Virus record (IMG/VR): IMGVR_UViG_3300028573_000017
Span: 1 to 64,000 of that record
DNA: 64,000 bases
Origin: a virus
Direction: 5' to 3' (one strand)
Part shown: positions 14,837 through 23,027 of the stretch, in pieces
Numbering within the stretch: the stretch's first letter is position 1
Layout: every line of letters begins with the position of its first letter
The notes under the pieces: model-generated
Database searches by the model: none
What the model saw: the letters and a program-made list of their open reading frames with translations, nothing else
What the model was told of the DNA's origin: nothing
Made by a program: the position numbers and the translations under genes

Positions 14837-15150
14837 ACGCGCTCACCGCCGCGATCGCCGATATGCAGGCCAGCCTCGCCGGCACGCTGGAGGCCGTCCA
14901 CGAGGCCAACGCGAATCTGTTCCTGGCGGAGAAATGGCGGCTTGTTCGGGCGGTCTACGGCGCCGAGACGGTCTTTCCCGCCGCATGGCCGATCATCGGC
15001 AAGACGACGGATGAGGTGCGGGCCGATTGCCGTGAGGCGCTTGAGATTCAGCGGACGATAGGACGGACGGGGCACTGGTCGTTCGACGGCAGTCGGTTGC
15101 GGGCGCTTGTCCCGGCCGAGCGGGCGCTGGCAAGGATGGTGGCAGCATGA
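14833..15150 (+). CDS. Hypothetical helical protein, 105 aa
   Basis: Starts MNALTAAIADMQASLAGTLE at an ATG overlapping the upstream stop (ATGA). The protein is helical, with a conserved-looking WRLVRAVYGAETVFPAAWP. Its stop overlaps the next ATG. No family recognised. Confidence 0.6.
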   Translation: MNALTAAIADMQASLAGTLEAVHEANANLFLAEKWRLVRAVYGAETVFPAAWPIIGKTTDEVRADCREALEIQRTIGRTGHWSFDGSRLRALVPAERALARMVAA

Positions 15151-15557
15151 GCTACGCATCGAAAACCAAAGTCGGCGTGGACAAGACGCGGAACGAGATC
15201 GAGACCACGCTGAAGCGCTACGGCGCGTCGAGTTTCGCTTATGCCAGCGAGCCTCAGCGCGCGACCATCATCTTTGAGGCTGCCGATCGCCGCGTGCGCT
15301 TCGAGTTGCCGCTGCCACCGGACGAGGAGAAGTACGCGCAGGCGCGTCGGTCGCGCTGGCGGGCCCTCCTCCTCTGCATCAAAGCGAAACTCGAAGCGGT
15401 CGCGAGCAAGATCGAGACGTTCGACGAGGCTTTCTTAGCGCATGTCGTCATGCCGGACGGGTTTACCGTCGGCCAACACACCCTGGGCCCGGTCAAACAA
15501 GCCTATCTCGACAAGAAGATGGTCCCGCTGCTCGCAGCCCCGGAGAAACCGGCATGA
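15147..15557 (+). CDS. Conserved phage/alphaproteobacterial protein
   Basis: A 136-aa protein. SKTKVGVDKTRNEIETTLKR, then RRVRFELPLPPDE, RWRALLLCIKAKLEAV and VMPDGFTVGQ, a pattern widespread in uncharacterised alphaproteobacterial phage proteins. It lies between coupled genes of the RecT operon. Role unknown, perhaps in recombination. Confidence 0.7.
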   Translation: MSYASKTKVGVDKTRNEIETTLKRYGASSFAYASEPQRATIIFEAADRRVRFELPLPPDEEKYAQARRSRWRALLLCIKAKLEAVASKIETFDEAFLAHVVMPDGFTVGQHTLGPVKQAYLDKKMVPLLAAPEKPA

Positions 15558-15718
15558 GCGAGTTTATCGTCACGAGCTATTGGGCCAAGCCAATCCCGAT
15601 GCGGCAGTTCGATTGGTCGGCGTGGTTTGAAGGCACTGAGGACGAGGGAATGCCGTTGGGCTACGGCCGCACCGAGGCCGAGGCCATCGCGGACCTGAAG
15701 GAGCAAGTCGAGGAATGA
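15554..15718 (+). CDS. Small hypothetical protein, 54 aa
   Basis: MSEFIVTSYWAKPIPMRQFD, ending GRTEAEAIADLKEQVEE. The C-terminus ('GYGRTEAEAIADL') resembles HicB-like or DUF1902-type segments but no partner toxin is present. The ATG and stop both overlap neighbours (ATGA). Confidence 0.6.
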   Translation: MSEFIVTSYWAKPIPMRQFDWSAWFEGTEDEGMPLGYGRTEAEAIADLKEQVEE

Positions 15719-16668
15719 GCAACGATTACGCTTATTGGCAGGCCAAGCTCCGCGGCGAAGACCCGGATCCACTCGCCGATCGCACCGTCATGCCGTGCGG
15801 CTTTTTCCGCACGAGTCACAACGAACCGCTTGCCTGCTGGCTCGACGACAGCGGCGAGCGGATTGCGACGATTAGCGGTCACCCCATGACGCGCAGCCGC
15901 ATGGAGCGCGTCGCGGAGGTGGGCGGCTTTGGCAAGGCCATCACCGAAGATGCGTACCGCTTTCGCATGAAGAACGGACACTTCCCCGACGATCCGCCGC
16001 TGCACGAACCTGGCATTGGACACAATCTCAGCGGTGACGCGCTGGTCGACATCAAGGCCGAACTCGACAGCGAGGTCGAGACGACCACCGCCTTCCTAGC
16101 CAAGCCGATCGAGACACAAGAGGACGCCGACCGCTGCGGAACGTGGTCCCGCCGCGTCGGGCAGTTGGCGAAGCGCGCCGACGAGGCGCACGACGTCGAG
16201 AAGGAACCGCATTTGGTCGCTGGCCGCGCCGTCGATGACCGCTGGCGTCCGATCCGCGAGGGTGCCACAGGCCTCACGCGGAAGCTGAAGGACCATCTGG
16301 AAACGTACCTGAAGGCGCAGCGCCGCAAGCAGGAGGAGGCCGCCCGCGCCGCCGCTGCCGAGGCCGAGCGCCTGCGCCGGGAGGCCGCGACGGCCACCGA
16401 GGAGCAGCGCACGGCGCTCAACCGTGAGGCCGCAGCGCACGAGAAGAAGGCCGCCGCGCCGATCAGCACCACGGCGGGCCGGACGGGCTTCAAGGTCGCG
16501 CTCAAGACCGAAACGCGGGCGCGCATCGTCGACTACAACAAGGCGCTGAAAGCTGTGAAGGACAACGCCGAGATCAAGGAACTGGTGCAGACGCTGGCGA
16601 ACCGCGCCGCGAAGGCTGGCATCCCGCTGGCCGGGACAGAGATAGAGAAAGTGGAGGCAGTACGCTAA
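15715..16668 (+). CDS. Coiled-coil recombination-operon protein with GIGHN motif
   Basis: A 317-aa protein. The N-terminal third is globular and contains PGIGHNLSGD near residue 100. A long Ala/Glu/Arg coiled coil follows (RRKQEEAARAAAAEAERLRR), then GRTGFKVALKTETRARIVDY and a C-terminal helix. Sitting two genes before RecT, it may be a RecT-linked factor in place of a lambda-type exonuclease, but no nuclease motif is visible. Confidence 0.65.
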   Translation: MSNDYAYWQAKLRGEDPDPLADRTVMPCGFFRTSHNEPLACWLDDSGERIATISGHPMTRSRMERVAEVGGFGKAITEDAYRFRMKNGHFPDDPPLHEPGIGHNLSGDALVDIKAELDSEVETTTAFLAKPIETQEDADRCGTWSRRVGQLAKRADEAHDVEKEPHLVAGRAVDDRWRPIREGATGLTRKLKDHLETYLKAQRRKQEEAARAAAAEAERLRREAATATEEQRTALNREAAAHEKKAAAPISTTAGRTGFKVALKTETRARIVDYNKALKAVKDNAEIKELVQTLANRAAKAGIPLAGTEIEKVEAVR

Positions 16669-16892
16669 TGGCCGATGACAAGGAAACGACGATCACAATC
16701 TCGATGAGCCGGAAAGTCAATCTTGGCAATTACTCGTCCGCCGACTGTTTTGTGTCGATCAGCGGCATCAAAGCCGGGATGACGGTGGAGGAACTGACGC
16801 CACTCATCGACACCGGCAAGGTCGGGTGGGAACTGGTCAAACACGCGCTAACCGAAAAAGTCCGCGAAATCATCTCGGAGAATGCACGATGA
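16668..16892 (+). CDS. Hypothetical protein, 74 aa
   Basis: MADDKETTITISMSRKVNLG, then DCFVSISGIKAGMTVEELTP and a C-terminal helix. It resembles small beta-sheet proteins found beside phage single-strand annealing genes. Coupled on both sides (TAATG, ATGA). Role unknown. Confidence 0.6.
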   Translation: MADDKETTITISMSRKVNLGNYSSADCFVSISGIKAGMTVEELTPLIDTGKVGWELVKHALTEKVREIISENAR

Positions 16893-17998
16893 ACGACAAG
16901 ACGCCCGCCACGACGGAGACGCGCGCCGTCGTCCCGTTCCGCGATCAGTTGGCGCAGCAGGCCGGGCAGTTCTCCGCTGTGCTTCCTTCGCATATCCCGG
17001 TCGAGCGCTTCCAGCGCGTCGTGATGACCGCCGTCCAGAACAACCCGAAGCTTCTTGAGGCCGACCGGCGGTCGCTCTGGAACTCGGCCATGCGCGCTGC
17101 CCAGGATGGTCTTCTGCCCGACGGCAGAGAGGGCGCCATGGTGCTCTTCAAGAACGTCGTCCAGTGGATGCCCATGGTTGCCGGCATTCGCAAGAAGGTC
17201 CGCCAGTCAGGCGAGATTGCGACGTGGGACGCCTATGTCGTCCACGCCAAGGATGCGTTCGAGTTCGAGCTCGGCGACGACCCGTTCATCAAGCACAAGC
17301 CGTCGATGGATGCCGACCCCGGCAAGGTGATTGCAGCCTATTCGGTGGCGACGCTGAAGAGCGGCGAGAAAAGCCGCGAGGTGATGACGGTCGCGCAGAT
17401 CGAGAAGGTGCGCGCCGTGTCACGCGCGAAGGACAACGGGCCGTGGGTGTCGTGGTACGAGGAGATGTGCCGCAAGACCGTAATTCGCCGGCACTCCAAG
17501 TCACTGCCCATGTCGACCGACATCGACGAGATCATCCGGCGCGATGAGGCCGACGACGCTGCAGCAGACCGGGCGCTGGTACCGCCGCCCGCGCCAACCG
17601 CAGCAGCGCACGTCGCCCACGATCCTGCAACCGGCGAGATCGTCGAAGAAACGATTTGGGCCGATGCCAACGAGGCCGCGCCCGACAAGACCGGCAATGC
17701 GTCCCCCGGCGCATCGCTGCAGGAGGCGCCGTCATCCCCCACCCCCGCGCAGGACGGCGCCTCCGCCAATCCCCCCGCCGCGCCGGTTGAGGCTACGGGC
17801 GCTCCGGCACCGCGGGCGATCACAAACTGGACCGAGGCAGAGTGCCGCCGACATGGCGTGGCCGCCTTTGAGAAGGGCATGATGCGCACGGCGGCTGTCC
17901 ATCCGAAGTTGCGCGTCGACGGGCAGGAGCAGCGCCAGGCGTGGATCCTCGACGGCTACGACGAGGCGGCGGAGACGGCGGCCAAGCTGGCCGACTGA
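16889..17998 (+). CDS. recT: RecT-family single-strand annealing protein
   Basis: A 369-aa protein. The core carries RecT hallmarks: VPVERF-like IPVERFQRVVMTAVQNNPKL, then SLWNSAMRAAQDGLLPDGRE, VVQWMPMVAGIRKKVR and YEEMCRKTVIRRHSKSLPM. RecT anneals complementary DNA. After about residue 240 there is a Pro/Ala linker, then a helical tail (GVAAFEKGMM through AWILDGYDEAAE) resembling the RMF-like domain found in phage proteins. Start 16889 overlaps the upstream stop. No partner RecE or lambda-type exonuclease is seen. Confidence 0.93.
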   Translation: MNDKTPATTETRAVVPFRDQLAQQAGQFSAVLPSHIPVERFQRVVMTAVQNNPKLLEADRRSLWNSAMRAAQDGLLPDGREGAMVLFKNVVQWMPMVAGIRKKVRQSGEIATWDAYVVHAKDAFEFELGDDPFIKHKPSMDADPGKVIAAYSVATLKSGEKSREVMTVAQIEKVRAVSRAKDNGPWVSWYEEMCRKTVIRRHSKSLPMSTDIDEIIRRDEADDAAADRALVPPPAPTAAAHVAHDPATGEIVEETIWADANEAAPDKTGNASPGASLQEAPSSPTPAQDGASANPPAAPVEATGAPAPRAITNWTEAECRRHGVAAFEKGMMRTAAVHPKLRVDGQEQRQAWILDGYDEAAETAAKLAD

Positions 17999-18008
17999 GG
18001 GAAAACGG

Positions 18009-18182
18009 ATGGAACAGGTCCAGAGCTACCCGCTGACATGGCCGCAGGGCTTTCCGCGCGTCAAAGCGCGTGAGAACGGGCAATTCCGCACTGAACTGCA
18101 CAAGGCTTTGAACAACGTCGAAGGGTCGCTGCGTCATCCGCTCCCGCGACGAACCGCCAGCCCGCCCGGATGGAGAAACGAA
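18009..18182 (+). pseudogene. Truncated N-terminus of a phage 'YPLxWPxGxPR' protein
   Basis: About 42 residues (MEQVQSYPLTWPQGFPRVKA, then GQFRTELHKALNNVEGSLR) match the start of a longer phage protein family that begins YPLSWPxGWPR. The sequence then loses family character and runs in frame, without a stop, into the next gene. I infer a deletion fused the remnant to the following small gene. Confidence 0.5.
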
Positions 18183-18356
18183 ATGACGATCAAGATTATT
18201 CGCCAGCCTGATCTGCACATGACCGCCAGTGAATTGGCGCGCTATCGCCACGAATACGAGAAGGCGTTTGCGTTCTACTCCGGCGCGCCGCCCGACTTTG
18301 AAGATTGGGTTCGCGCCCAGAAAGAAGCCCACCTGGATGCGGGGAAGAAGGAGTGA
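18183..18356 (+). CDS. Hypothetical protein, 57 aa
   Basis: MTIKIIRQPDLHMTASELAR, then YEKAFAFYSGAPPDFEDWVR. GGAG lies upstream of the ATG at 18183, so independent translation is likely, although a 115-aa read-through from 18009 is possible. Function unknown. Confidence 0.55.
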   Translation: MTIKIIRQPDLHMTASELARYRHEYEKAFAFYSGAPPDFEDWVRAQKEAHLDAGKKE

Positions 18357-18360
18357 GGGG

Positions 18361-18561
18361 ATGAGCGACAGGCAATTTACCCATCCGAATCTCGGCAAAG
18401 AAGTCCGTGTCGAAGTCTGGGGCAACGAGGTCCGCCTGATCTTCGTATGCGCGACCGAGGGCAAGGCCAACAGCGCGGCCGATGACATTCTCGCCCAGCT
18501 GCAATCCGGGATGCTCAACGTCACGCTTGCCGGCAAGCCTACGAGCATTGTCCATGACTGA
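18361..18561 (+). CDS. Hypothetical protein, 66 aa
   Basis: MSDRQFTHPNLGKEVRVEVW, then GNEVRLIFVCATEGKANSAA and a C-terminal strand: a small alpha/beta protein. Starts four bases after the previous stop and overlaps the next start. Family unknown. Confidence 0.6.
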   Translation: MSDRQFTHPNLGKEVRVEVWGNEVRLIFVCATEGKANSAADDILAQLQSGMLNVTLAGKPTSIVHD

Positions 18562-19804
18562 CTCCACCACCCCGCCAGAGGCAGCAGCGCCGGTCGATAC
18601 GGCACGAGAGGCGCTGGCCTCCCGCATCGGACTGGAAACAGCCGCTCGTTGGGGATCGCACAGCGCGTCCGCAGCGCAAATGATCGCGGCTGGCATTATT
18701 CGGGCGCTTGCCGAAGTCGCCGCCCCCAGCCAAGGGGATGATGAGCCAGTTCAGAAGCAACTCTATCCGGGCGTGATGCTCTGGGCTGCTCCATCCGTTT
18801 GGAGCCGGATGACGCTATCACGCGGTCAGAACGACGAATTGGTGTATCGCCTCGCCGCCCTCGTCCCCGAGGCAAAGCAGGAAGGCGCCGACCCGCGCCA
18901 ACTGCGCCGAGAGATTCGTAAACTATTGAGCCGTCACGCCTTTGAGATAGACGGCCTTGATGGCGAGAGCACGCTGCTGGCTTCAGACTTGCGCTCGGCA
19001 ATCGTCGCTCTCGATGTCGCCCCGCCAGCGCCGCCACACGAAGGAGGTGATTCCCATTCGTTCGGACCTTCTGAGAGAACCGAGAAAGGGGGACATATAG
19101 CACGGCCTGATCCGGTCCCATCCCCGGATCAGGCCACCCCCAAGCCGCTATTTCTGACTGATTGGGAACGAGCCGATTATGAGCGTCGCAAGAAGGGATT
19201 ACCAGAATTAGGACCACTTGGTTCGGCCACCCCCAGCCAGGGGGATGTGGAGGCGCTTACGGTCGATGCTGAGAAGCGGGCTAACGTGCTTCTGGCGCGA
19301 GCGGACAGCGTAGCGGGCAGCATTGGCGAACAACCCCTACCCGATCAGGTCCGAGGCGCTTTGCGCTACGGCATAACAGTCGCAATTGTGGATGTCGCCA
19401 CCGCCGCCCGCGCGGAGAGCCGGGCAGAGATCGAGCGACTGACGTCGGCACTCGCTGCACGCGGACAGGAAAAGGCGACGATCTACGCCAACCTCGAAGA
19501 GTGCCGCCAGCAACGCAAGGTCGCCGAGGCATCCGCCCGCAAGGCCGGGGAGGAGATGCGGGAGCGGCTACTATCCGACACCACTGTCGAACGGGCTGCA
19601 CGCGCGATGTGCATTGAACACGGCGTTGTCTTTCCAGATGACGAAGGCCCCGGCTTTGTTCATTCGGTGCCAGATCGCGGCGATGGTATCCCCGGCATCA
19701 TTCGCGACCACCACGGCCCAATGTGGAAGATGTTCGTGGCAGATGCGAAGGCCGCTTTAGCAGCCGCCCTCCCCATGCCGGGTGACGGGAAGGCGGGGCG
19801 GTGA
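18554..19804 (+). CDS. Large hypothetical early protein, 416 aa
   Basis: Mosaic composition: an Ala-rich N-terminus, a Pro-rich linker, a coiled region (SRAEIERLTSALAARGQEK) and a C-terminal domain with ARAMCIEHGVVFPDDE and GPMWKMFVADAKAAL. Two near-identical nucleotide stretches (about 18719-18746 and 19228-19255) encode APSQGDDE and TPSQGDVE, hinting at internal duplication. Start 18554 overlaps the upstream stop. No family recognised. Confidence 0.55.
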   Translation: MTDSTTPPEAAAPVDTAREALASRIGLETAARWGSHSASAAQMIAAGIIRALAEVAAPSQGDDEPVQKQLYPGVMLWAAPSVWSRMTLSRGQNDELVYRLAALVPEAKQEGADPRQLRREIRKLLSRHAFEIDGLDGESTLLASDLRSAIVALDVAPPAPPHEGGDSHSFGPSERTEKGGHIARPDPVPSPDQATPKPLFLTDWERADYERRKKGLPELGPLGSATPSQGDVEALTVDAEKRANVLLARADSVAGSIGEQPLPDQVRGALRYGITVAIVDVATAARAESRAEIERLTSALAARGQEKATIYANLEECRQQRKVAEASARKAGEEMRERLLSDTTVERAARAMCIEHGVVFPDDEGPGFVHSVPDRGDGIPGIIRDHHGPMWKMFVADAKAALAAALPMPGDGKAGR

Positions 19805-20070
19805 GCATCGAATACGTTACGCGCGGGATGACGTTCGACAATCTCTATGTCGAGGTCACGGTGATCCGCTACATCTGCAACGAGTGCGCGCGGCGCGAAT
19901 GTTTTCACGATGTACCTACGCCCTACGGAGAAGCGGTCCCGACGCCTCAAGGGCGCGGATGGGAACTGATCTACCCGATTGACGATGGCGAGCAAGAGGC
20001 TCGCTGCCCTCAATGCGTAGCTTCCCACAAGCCCCACCCACCCGCGCCACCAGAAGGGAGCGGGGGATGA
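19801..20070 (+). CDS. Putative zinc-finger protein, 89 aa
   Basis: GTG start overlapping the previous stop. Contains CNECARREC and CPQCVASH, consistent with one zinc site split across the protein, and ends in a Pro/Gly-rich tail. Unknown role. Confidence 0.55.
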   Translation: MSIEYVTRGMTFDNLYVEVTVIRYICNECARRECFHDVPTPYGEAVPTPQGRGWELIYPIDDGEQEARCPQCVASHKPHPPAPPEGSGG

Positions 20071-20573
20071 GCCGCGGCCGGCTTGTCGTCCTGCTGTGGG
20101 TCGGCGCGGCGCTTTGGTTGGGGGCCACGCTCGCCGTCGCCTACGGTGCCGAGGAAGGCTATTGTTCCATCTGGGCACGCGAGGCGACCCGCATCGGGCT
20201 GGCCGAAGCGTCCGACGTGGATCTGGCGACCTTGACGCCGGACGTCATCAAGTACGCGCTGTCCCGCAACTTCAGCATCTGCTTGAACGCCGACGAGAAC
20301 CCCGCGCTGCCGGCCACGCCGCTCGCCTCGGACAGCGCGTGGCTCGAGATGGCCGCGCGCAACGTGCGCGACAAGCTAGGACAAGTTTCCGCAGGCGCCA
20401 AAGGGGCTGGGGAGAGCGCGGAAAGCTCGTCGATCCAGCCCCTGCCAATCACATCGAAGTACGATCCGCAGGACATTGCCAAGTGCAGGCGACAGTTCCG
20501 CAGCTTCGACCCCAAGGACAACACCGTCGTCGAAAGACATCACAAACGGAGGCAACTGTGCCCGCTTCTATGA
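20067..20573 (+). CDS. Membrane-anchored or exported protein
   Basis: A 168-aa protein starting MSRGRLVVLLWVGAALWLGA, an N-terminal membrane segment or signal ending near AVAYGAEEG. The mature part has YCSIWAREATRIGLAEASDV and SRNFSICLNADENPALP, a pattern shared with uncharacterised phage proteins. Start 20067 overlaps the upstream stop. It likely faces the periplasm. Confidence 0.6.
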   Translation: MSRGRLVVLLWVGAALWLGATLAVAYGAEEGYCSIWAREATRIGLAEASDVDLATLTPDVIKYALSRNFSICLNADENPALPATPLASDSAWLEMAARNVRDKLGQVSAGAKGAGESAESSSIQPLPITSKYDPQDIAKCRRQFRSFDPKDNTVVERHHKRRQLCPLL

Positions 20574-20797
20574 ACGTTGAACTGGCCAACCAAACCCGCG
20601 TGACGATGGTCAAGGAAATCGCCCACGGGATCTGCTTGGTCACCGGGCCGAAGCCGGAGTGCCTGTGTCAAGGCAATCGCGCCAGGTGCCACAGTGCCAA
20701 GCTCTATAGCGACTTTGCCATCGGTGCGCTGCTCGCGCTCGAGCGGGCTGGCTATTCGATCACGCCGCCCGATACCGCTATGGTGCCGGCGCCTTGA
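20558..20797 (+). CDS. Hypothetical protein, 79 aa
   Basis: A GTG at 20558 lies five bases after GGAGG, a better fit than the ATG at 20570. Contains PECLCQGNRARCHSAKLY, a possible Cys/His metal site. Its 3' end overlaps by 20 bp the convergent minus-strand gene at 20778, with no terminator between. Confidence 0.6.
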   Translation: MPASMNVELANQTRVTMVKEIAHGICLVTGPKPECLCQGNRARCHSAKLYSDFAIGALLALERAGYSITPPDTAMVPAP

Positions 20798-20981
20798 ACT
20801 GTCCGCACCATTCGTCCGGCATCACCGTCGGCCACTTGGTCTCGAACGTCGTCTGGGCGCTGCCGGAGGCTGGCGTCGGCGGCACGGCGAACACGCGCGG
20901 CGTCGACTGACGGCATAGCCCTTTCGTCGGCGGATCGTCGGCCGCTAGGAAGAACGCGCACGTCGCGCAGGTGTCGGTCAT
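20778..20981 (-). CDS. Small Cys-rich protein, last gene of late operon
   Basis: A 67-aa protein. MTDTCATCAFFLAADDPPTK then LCRQSTPR and a C-terminal TKWPTVMPDEWCGQF is a common phage zinc-binding pattern. Its ATG overlaps the upstream stop. Terminal gene of the long leftward operon. Confidence 0.65.
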   Translation of the reverse strand: MTDTCATCAFFLAADDPPTKGLCRQSTPRVFAVPPTPASGSAQTTFETKWPTVMPDEWCGQFKAPAP

Positions 20982-21253
20982 CGCCTGGATAATCCCCGTT
21001 CTCGCAAGTCAGCCGCCCGGTCGAGACTGCGGCGCATTTCGATCATCCGGTCCGTCGCTTCCTCGATGCGATCGCCCAAGCGATCGACTCGTCGCGCGTC
21101 GTCGTCGTCCAGCCGCACGGTGAGCTGCGTTGATGCTGACTCGCCGGCGTCCTCGGTCGGCCGCATCTTTCGGGCCCCGTAGACAGCCGCCACCCCGGCG
21201 ATGAGAAGTCCGCCGACCGTAATCAGGTCGCTGCCACTGAAGAAGTCAGCCAT
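20978..21253 (-). CDS. Single-pass membrane protein with coiled coil
   Basis: A 91-aa protein: an N-terminal helix (LITVGGLLIAGVAAVYGARK) and a charged coiled C-terminus (DRMIEMRRSLDRAADLRERG). This topology is seen in phage lysis accessory proteins and spanin-like proteins. No signal-anchor motif or lipobox. Lysis role is inferred from position only. Confidence 0.55.
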   Translation of the reverse strand: MADFFSGSDLITVGGLLIAGVAAVYGARKMRPTEDAGESASTQLTVRLDDDDARRVDRLGDRIEEATDRMIEMRRSLDRAADLRERGLSRR

Positions 21254-21265
21254 GTAGCCATGCTC

Positions 21266-21766
21266 TCAGCTTGCAGACGGGGCGGACTTATCGGTAACGC
21301 GCGCTTCTGATCTTGTTGCCTTGGTGAAGTCGCGCACCGAGCGGCCTACGCTGAACATATCGGCCGCCAAGAGAACGACGACGAATGCAACCCCCGGGAG
21401 AATATGCCCTAACCGCAGGCTGGCGTCATAAAAGCTGGCAAGTATTTGCGACCACAGGACGACGCCAAGAATTGCGCCCCCAATGCGCACGAGCGGCGAC
21501 CCTCGCGGCGACCTGCCGTTGATATAGAGAGCGACGATCCGCGTGATGCCGACGGCGATCATGGCCGTGCCCCACCACGTCGCAGGGAGCTTGGCGAGAA
21601 GGTTGAGGAAGCCACCACCGCTGCCGCTGGATAGCGTCGCCGGAACGTCCGGCTGCATGAACACCAGGCCGAGCATGATGGTCGTCAGCGACGTCTGCCA
21701 CTCGAGGACCCGCGACATCGACAGCCGGTGGCTCGACCGGGATATGAATACGTTGGTGATCTGCAT
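21266..21766 (-). CDS. Multi-pass membrane protein, holin candidate
   Basis: A 166-aa protein with about four hydrophobic segments (TTIMLGLVFM, TWWGTAMIAVGITRIVALYI, IGGAILGVVLWSQILASFY, ILPGVAFVVVLLAADMF). It lies in a run of small membrane proteins at the 3' end of the late operon, where phage holins often sit. No specific holin family is recognised. Confidence 0.55.
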   Translation of the reverse strand: MQITNVFISRSSHRLSMSRVLEWQTSLTTIMLGLVFMQPDVPATLSSGSGGGFLNLLAKLPATWWGTAMIAVGITRIVALYINGRSPRGSPLVRIGGAILGVVLWSQILASFYDASLRLGHILPGVAFVVVLLAADMFSVGRSVRDFTKATRSEARVTDKSAPSAS

Positions 21767-21769
21767 GGG

Positions 21770-22072
21770 CTATGGTGTAGGGCTCTTCAGCAGGATCTTC
21801 AGCATCTGCTTTTGAACGTCCTTGAGCGTCGCAAGATCCGACTCGGCCCGCGCGCTGGACAGTTCCTCATCGTGCTGCTTGTTAAAAAGACCGTTGGCCT
21901 TGTCGTCGAGCTTCTTCAAGGTGTCCTCGATCGACGAGATGCGCCCGTCGACCGTAGTGCGAACGAAGTCCTCGGCGCGCGGTTCCAGGATGAACCACGT
22001 CCCGGTCCCGATAACCGAAAGCACGGTCAGGAATTCGACAACGCGCTGCCCGAGCGACGTCAGATTGTCCAT
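21770..22072 (-). CDS. Single-pass membrane protein with coiled coil
   Basis: A 100-aa protein with an N-terminal anchor (VVEFLTVLSVIGTGTWFIL) and a long coiled segment (ISSIEDTLKKLDDKANGLF). It shares the 'MDNLT' opening and topology with the 22260 product, so the two may be distant paralogues or partners. Confidence 0.55.
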   Translation of the reverse strand: MDNLTSLGQRVVEFLTVLSVIGTGTWFILEPRAEDFVRTTVDGRISSIEDTLKKLDDKANGLFNKQHDEELSSARAESDLATLKDVQKQMLKILLKSPTP

Positions 22073-22084
22073 CGTACGCCCCGT

Positions 22085-22258
22085 CTAGTGAGAGTGCAGA
22101 CTGCCGAGGTTGCCGGTGAGCAGCAGGATGATGAAGATAACGAGGAGCACTCCGATCAAGCCGGACGGCCCGTAACCCCAATTGCGGGCGTAGGGCCACG
22201 ACGGGATCGCGCCGATGAGGAGCAGGATCAGAACGACGATTAGAATTGTACCGAGCAT
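22085..22258 (-). CDS. DUF3309 membrane protein
   Basis: A 57-aa protein. MLGTILIVVLILLLIGAIPS, then YARNWGYGPSGLIGVLLVIF: two hydrophobic helices around the WGYGPSG loop diagnostic of DUF3309, small membrane proteins common in Proteobacteria. Start 22258 matches the family start. Function unknown. Confidence 0.85.
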   Translation of the reverse strand: MLGTILIVVLILLLIGAIPSWPYARNWGYGPSGLIGVLLVIFIILLLTGNLGSLHSH

Positions 22259-22259
22259 G

Positions 22260-22556
22260 TCACTTGTCCTTTTCGGCCGCTTCGCGGGTTTCCTGATGTA
22301 CTTCCTCGCGGCCAAGAGCCTTTCCCTCGGCCAGACCTTTATCGCCGGCCAGTTGTTCGATTTTCCCCATTATGCCGTCGGTATGGGTCTTTACTTCTTC
22401 GACGGTCGACTTGACGGCAGTCATGTCGGTTGCGACGGCGGCGATTGCCGTCGAGTTCTTGCCAGACCGTATGGCCGACCACAGCCCGACCAACGCCACC
22501 CCGACCAGTGCCATGCCGTTGATCAGGGCAATGATGATCAGTGTGAGGTTGTCCAT
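22260..22556 (-). CDS. Holin-like membrane protein with coiled coil
   Basis: A 98-aa protein: LIIIALINGMALVGVALVGL anchor, then a Thr/Val/Lys coiled region (AVKSTVEEVKTHTDGIMGKI) and a charged tail. It is separated from the DUF3309 gene by one base. A role in lysis or virion release is only inferred. Confidence 0.55.
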   Translation of the reverse strand: MDNLTLIIIALINGMALVGVALVGLWSAIRSGKNSTAIAAVATDMTAVKSTVEEVKTHTDGIMGKIEQLAGDKGLAEGKALGREEVHQETREAAEKDK

Positions 22557-22559
22557 GGC

Positions 22560-23027
22560 TCATGCGGCTTTAGCGGCCGGCGGCACGATCGTGGCCGCCT
22601 CACCGGCCGGAGGCTTTACCGGCGCGAGAACGTAGGAGACGTTGGTATCCGGATCCTTCTGAGCCGCGTGGACAATCTCGTCGTTCAGGTGCTTGACGAC
22701 ATCGGCCTTCGACGGCGGCACGATGTAGACCAGCGCCGCACCCACGGCCGACGCGATGTACATTTGCAAGGCGTCGATGCTGACACCGAAGTTCGCGGCG
22801 AACGTCACCAGGTCGAAGTGCAGCCAGTGCTGCAGACCCCAGATCAGCGCCCACGCGACGATGCCGCCGATGCCGCCGGCTAGAAACTTGCGCGGCGGGA
22901 TCCAGCTATTGACTCCGGACGAGCCTGGTTCGGATGCAGGCACCGTGAGCCCGGCCGTAGCGCCGGCTTTGAGCATGGTCGCGGCTTGCGTCTCGGTCGG
23001 AACCGGGCGCGGCGCTTCGTCCGTCAT
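22560..23027 (-). CDS. Membrane protein, holin candidate
   Basis: A 155-aa protein. RKFLAGGIGGIVAWALIWGL and YIASAVGAALVYIVPPSKAD form two membrane helices, then LNDEIVHAAQKDPDTNVSYV leads to a Pro/Ala-rich tail. This arrangement recurs in uncharacterised rhizobial phage proteins. Its ATG overlaps the upstream stop. Best positioned of the cluster to be a holin. Confidence 0.6.
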   Translation of the reverse strand: MTDEAPRPVPTETQAATMLKAGATAGLTVPASEPGSSGVNSWIPPRKFLAGGIGGIVAWALIWGLQHWLHFDLVTFAANFGVSIDALQMYIASAVGAALVYIVPPSKADVVKHLNDEIVHAAQKDPDTNVSYVLAPVKPPAGEAATIVPPAAKAA

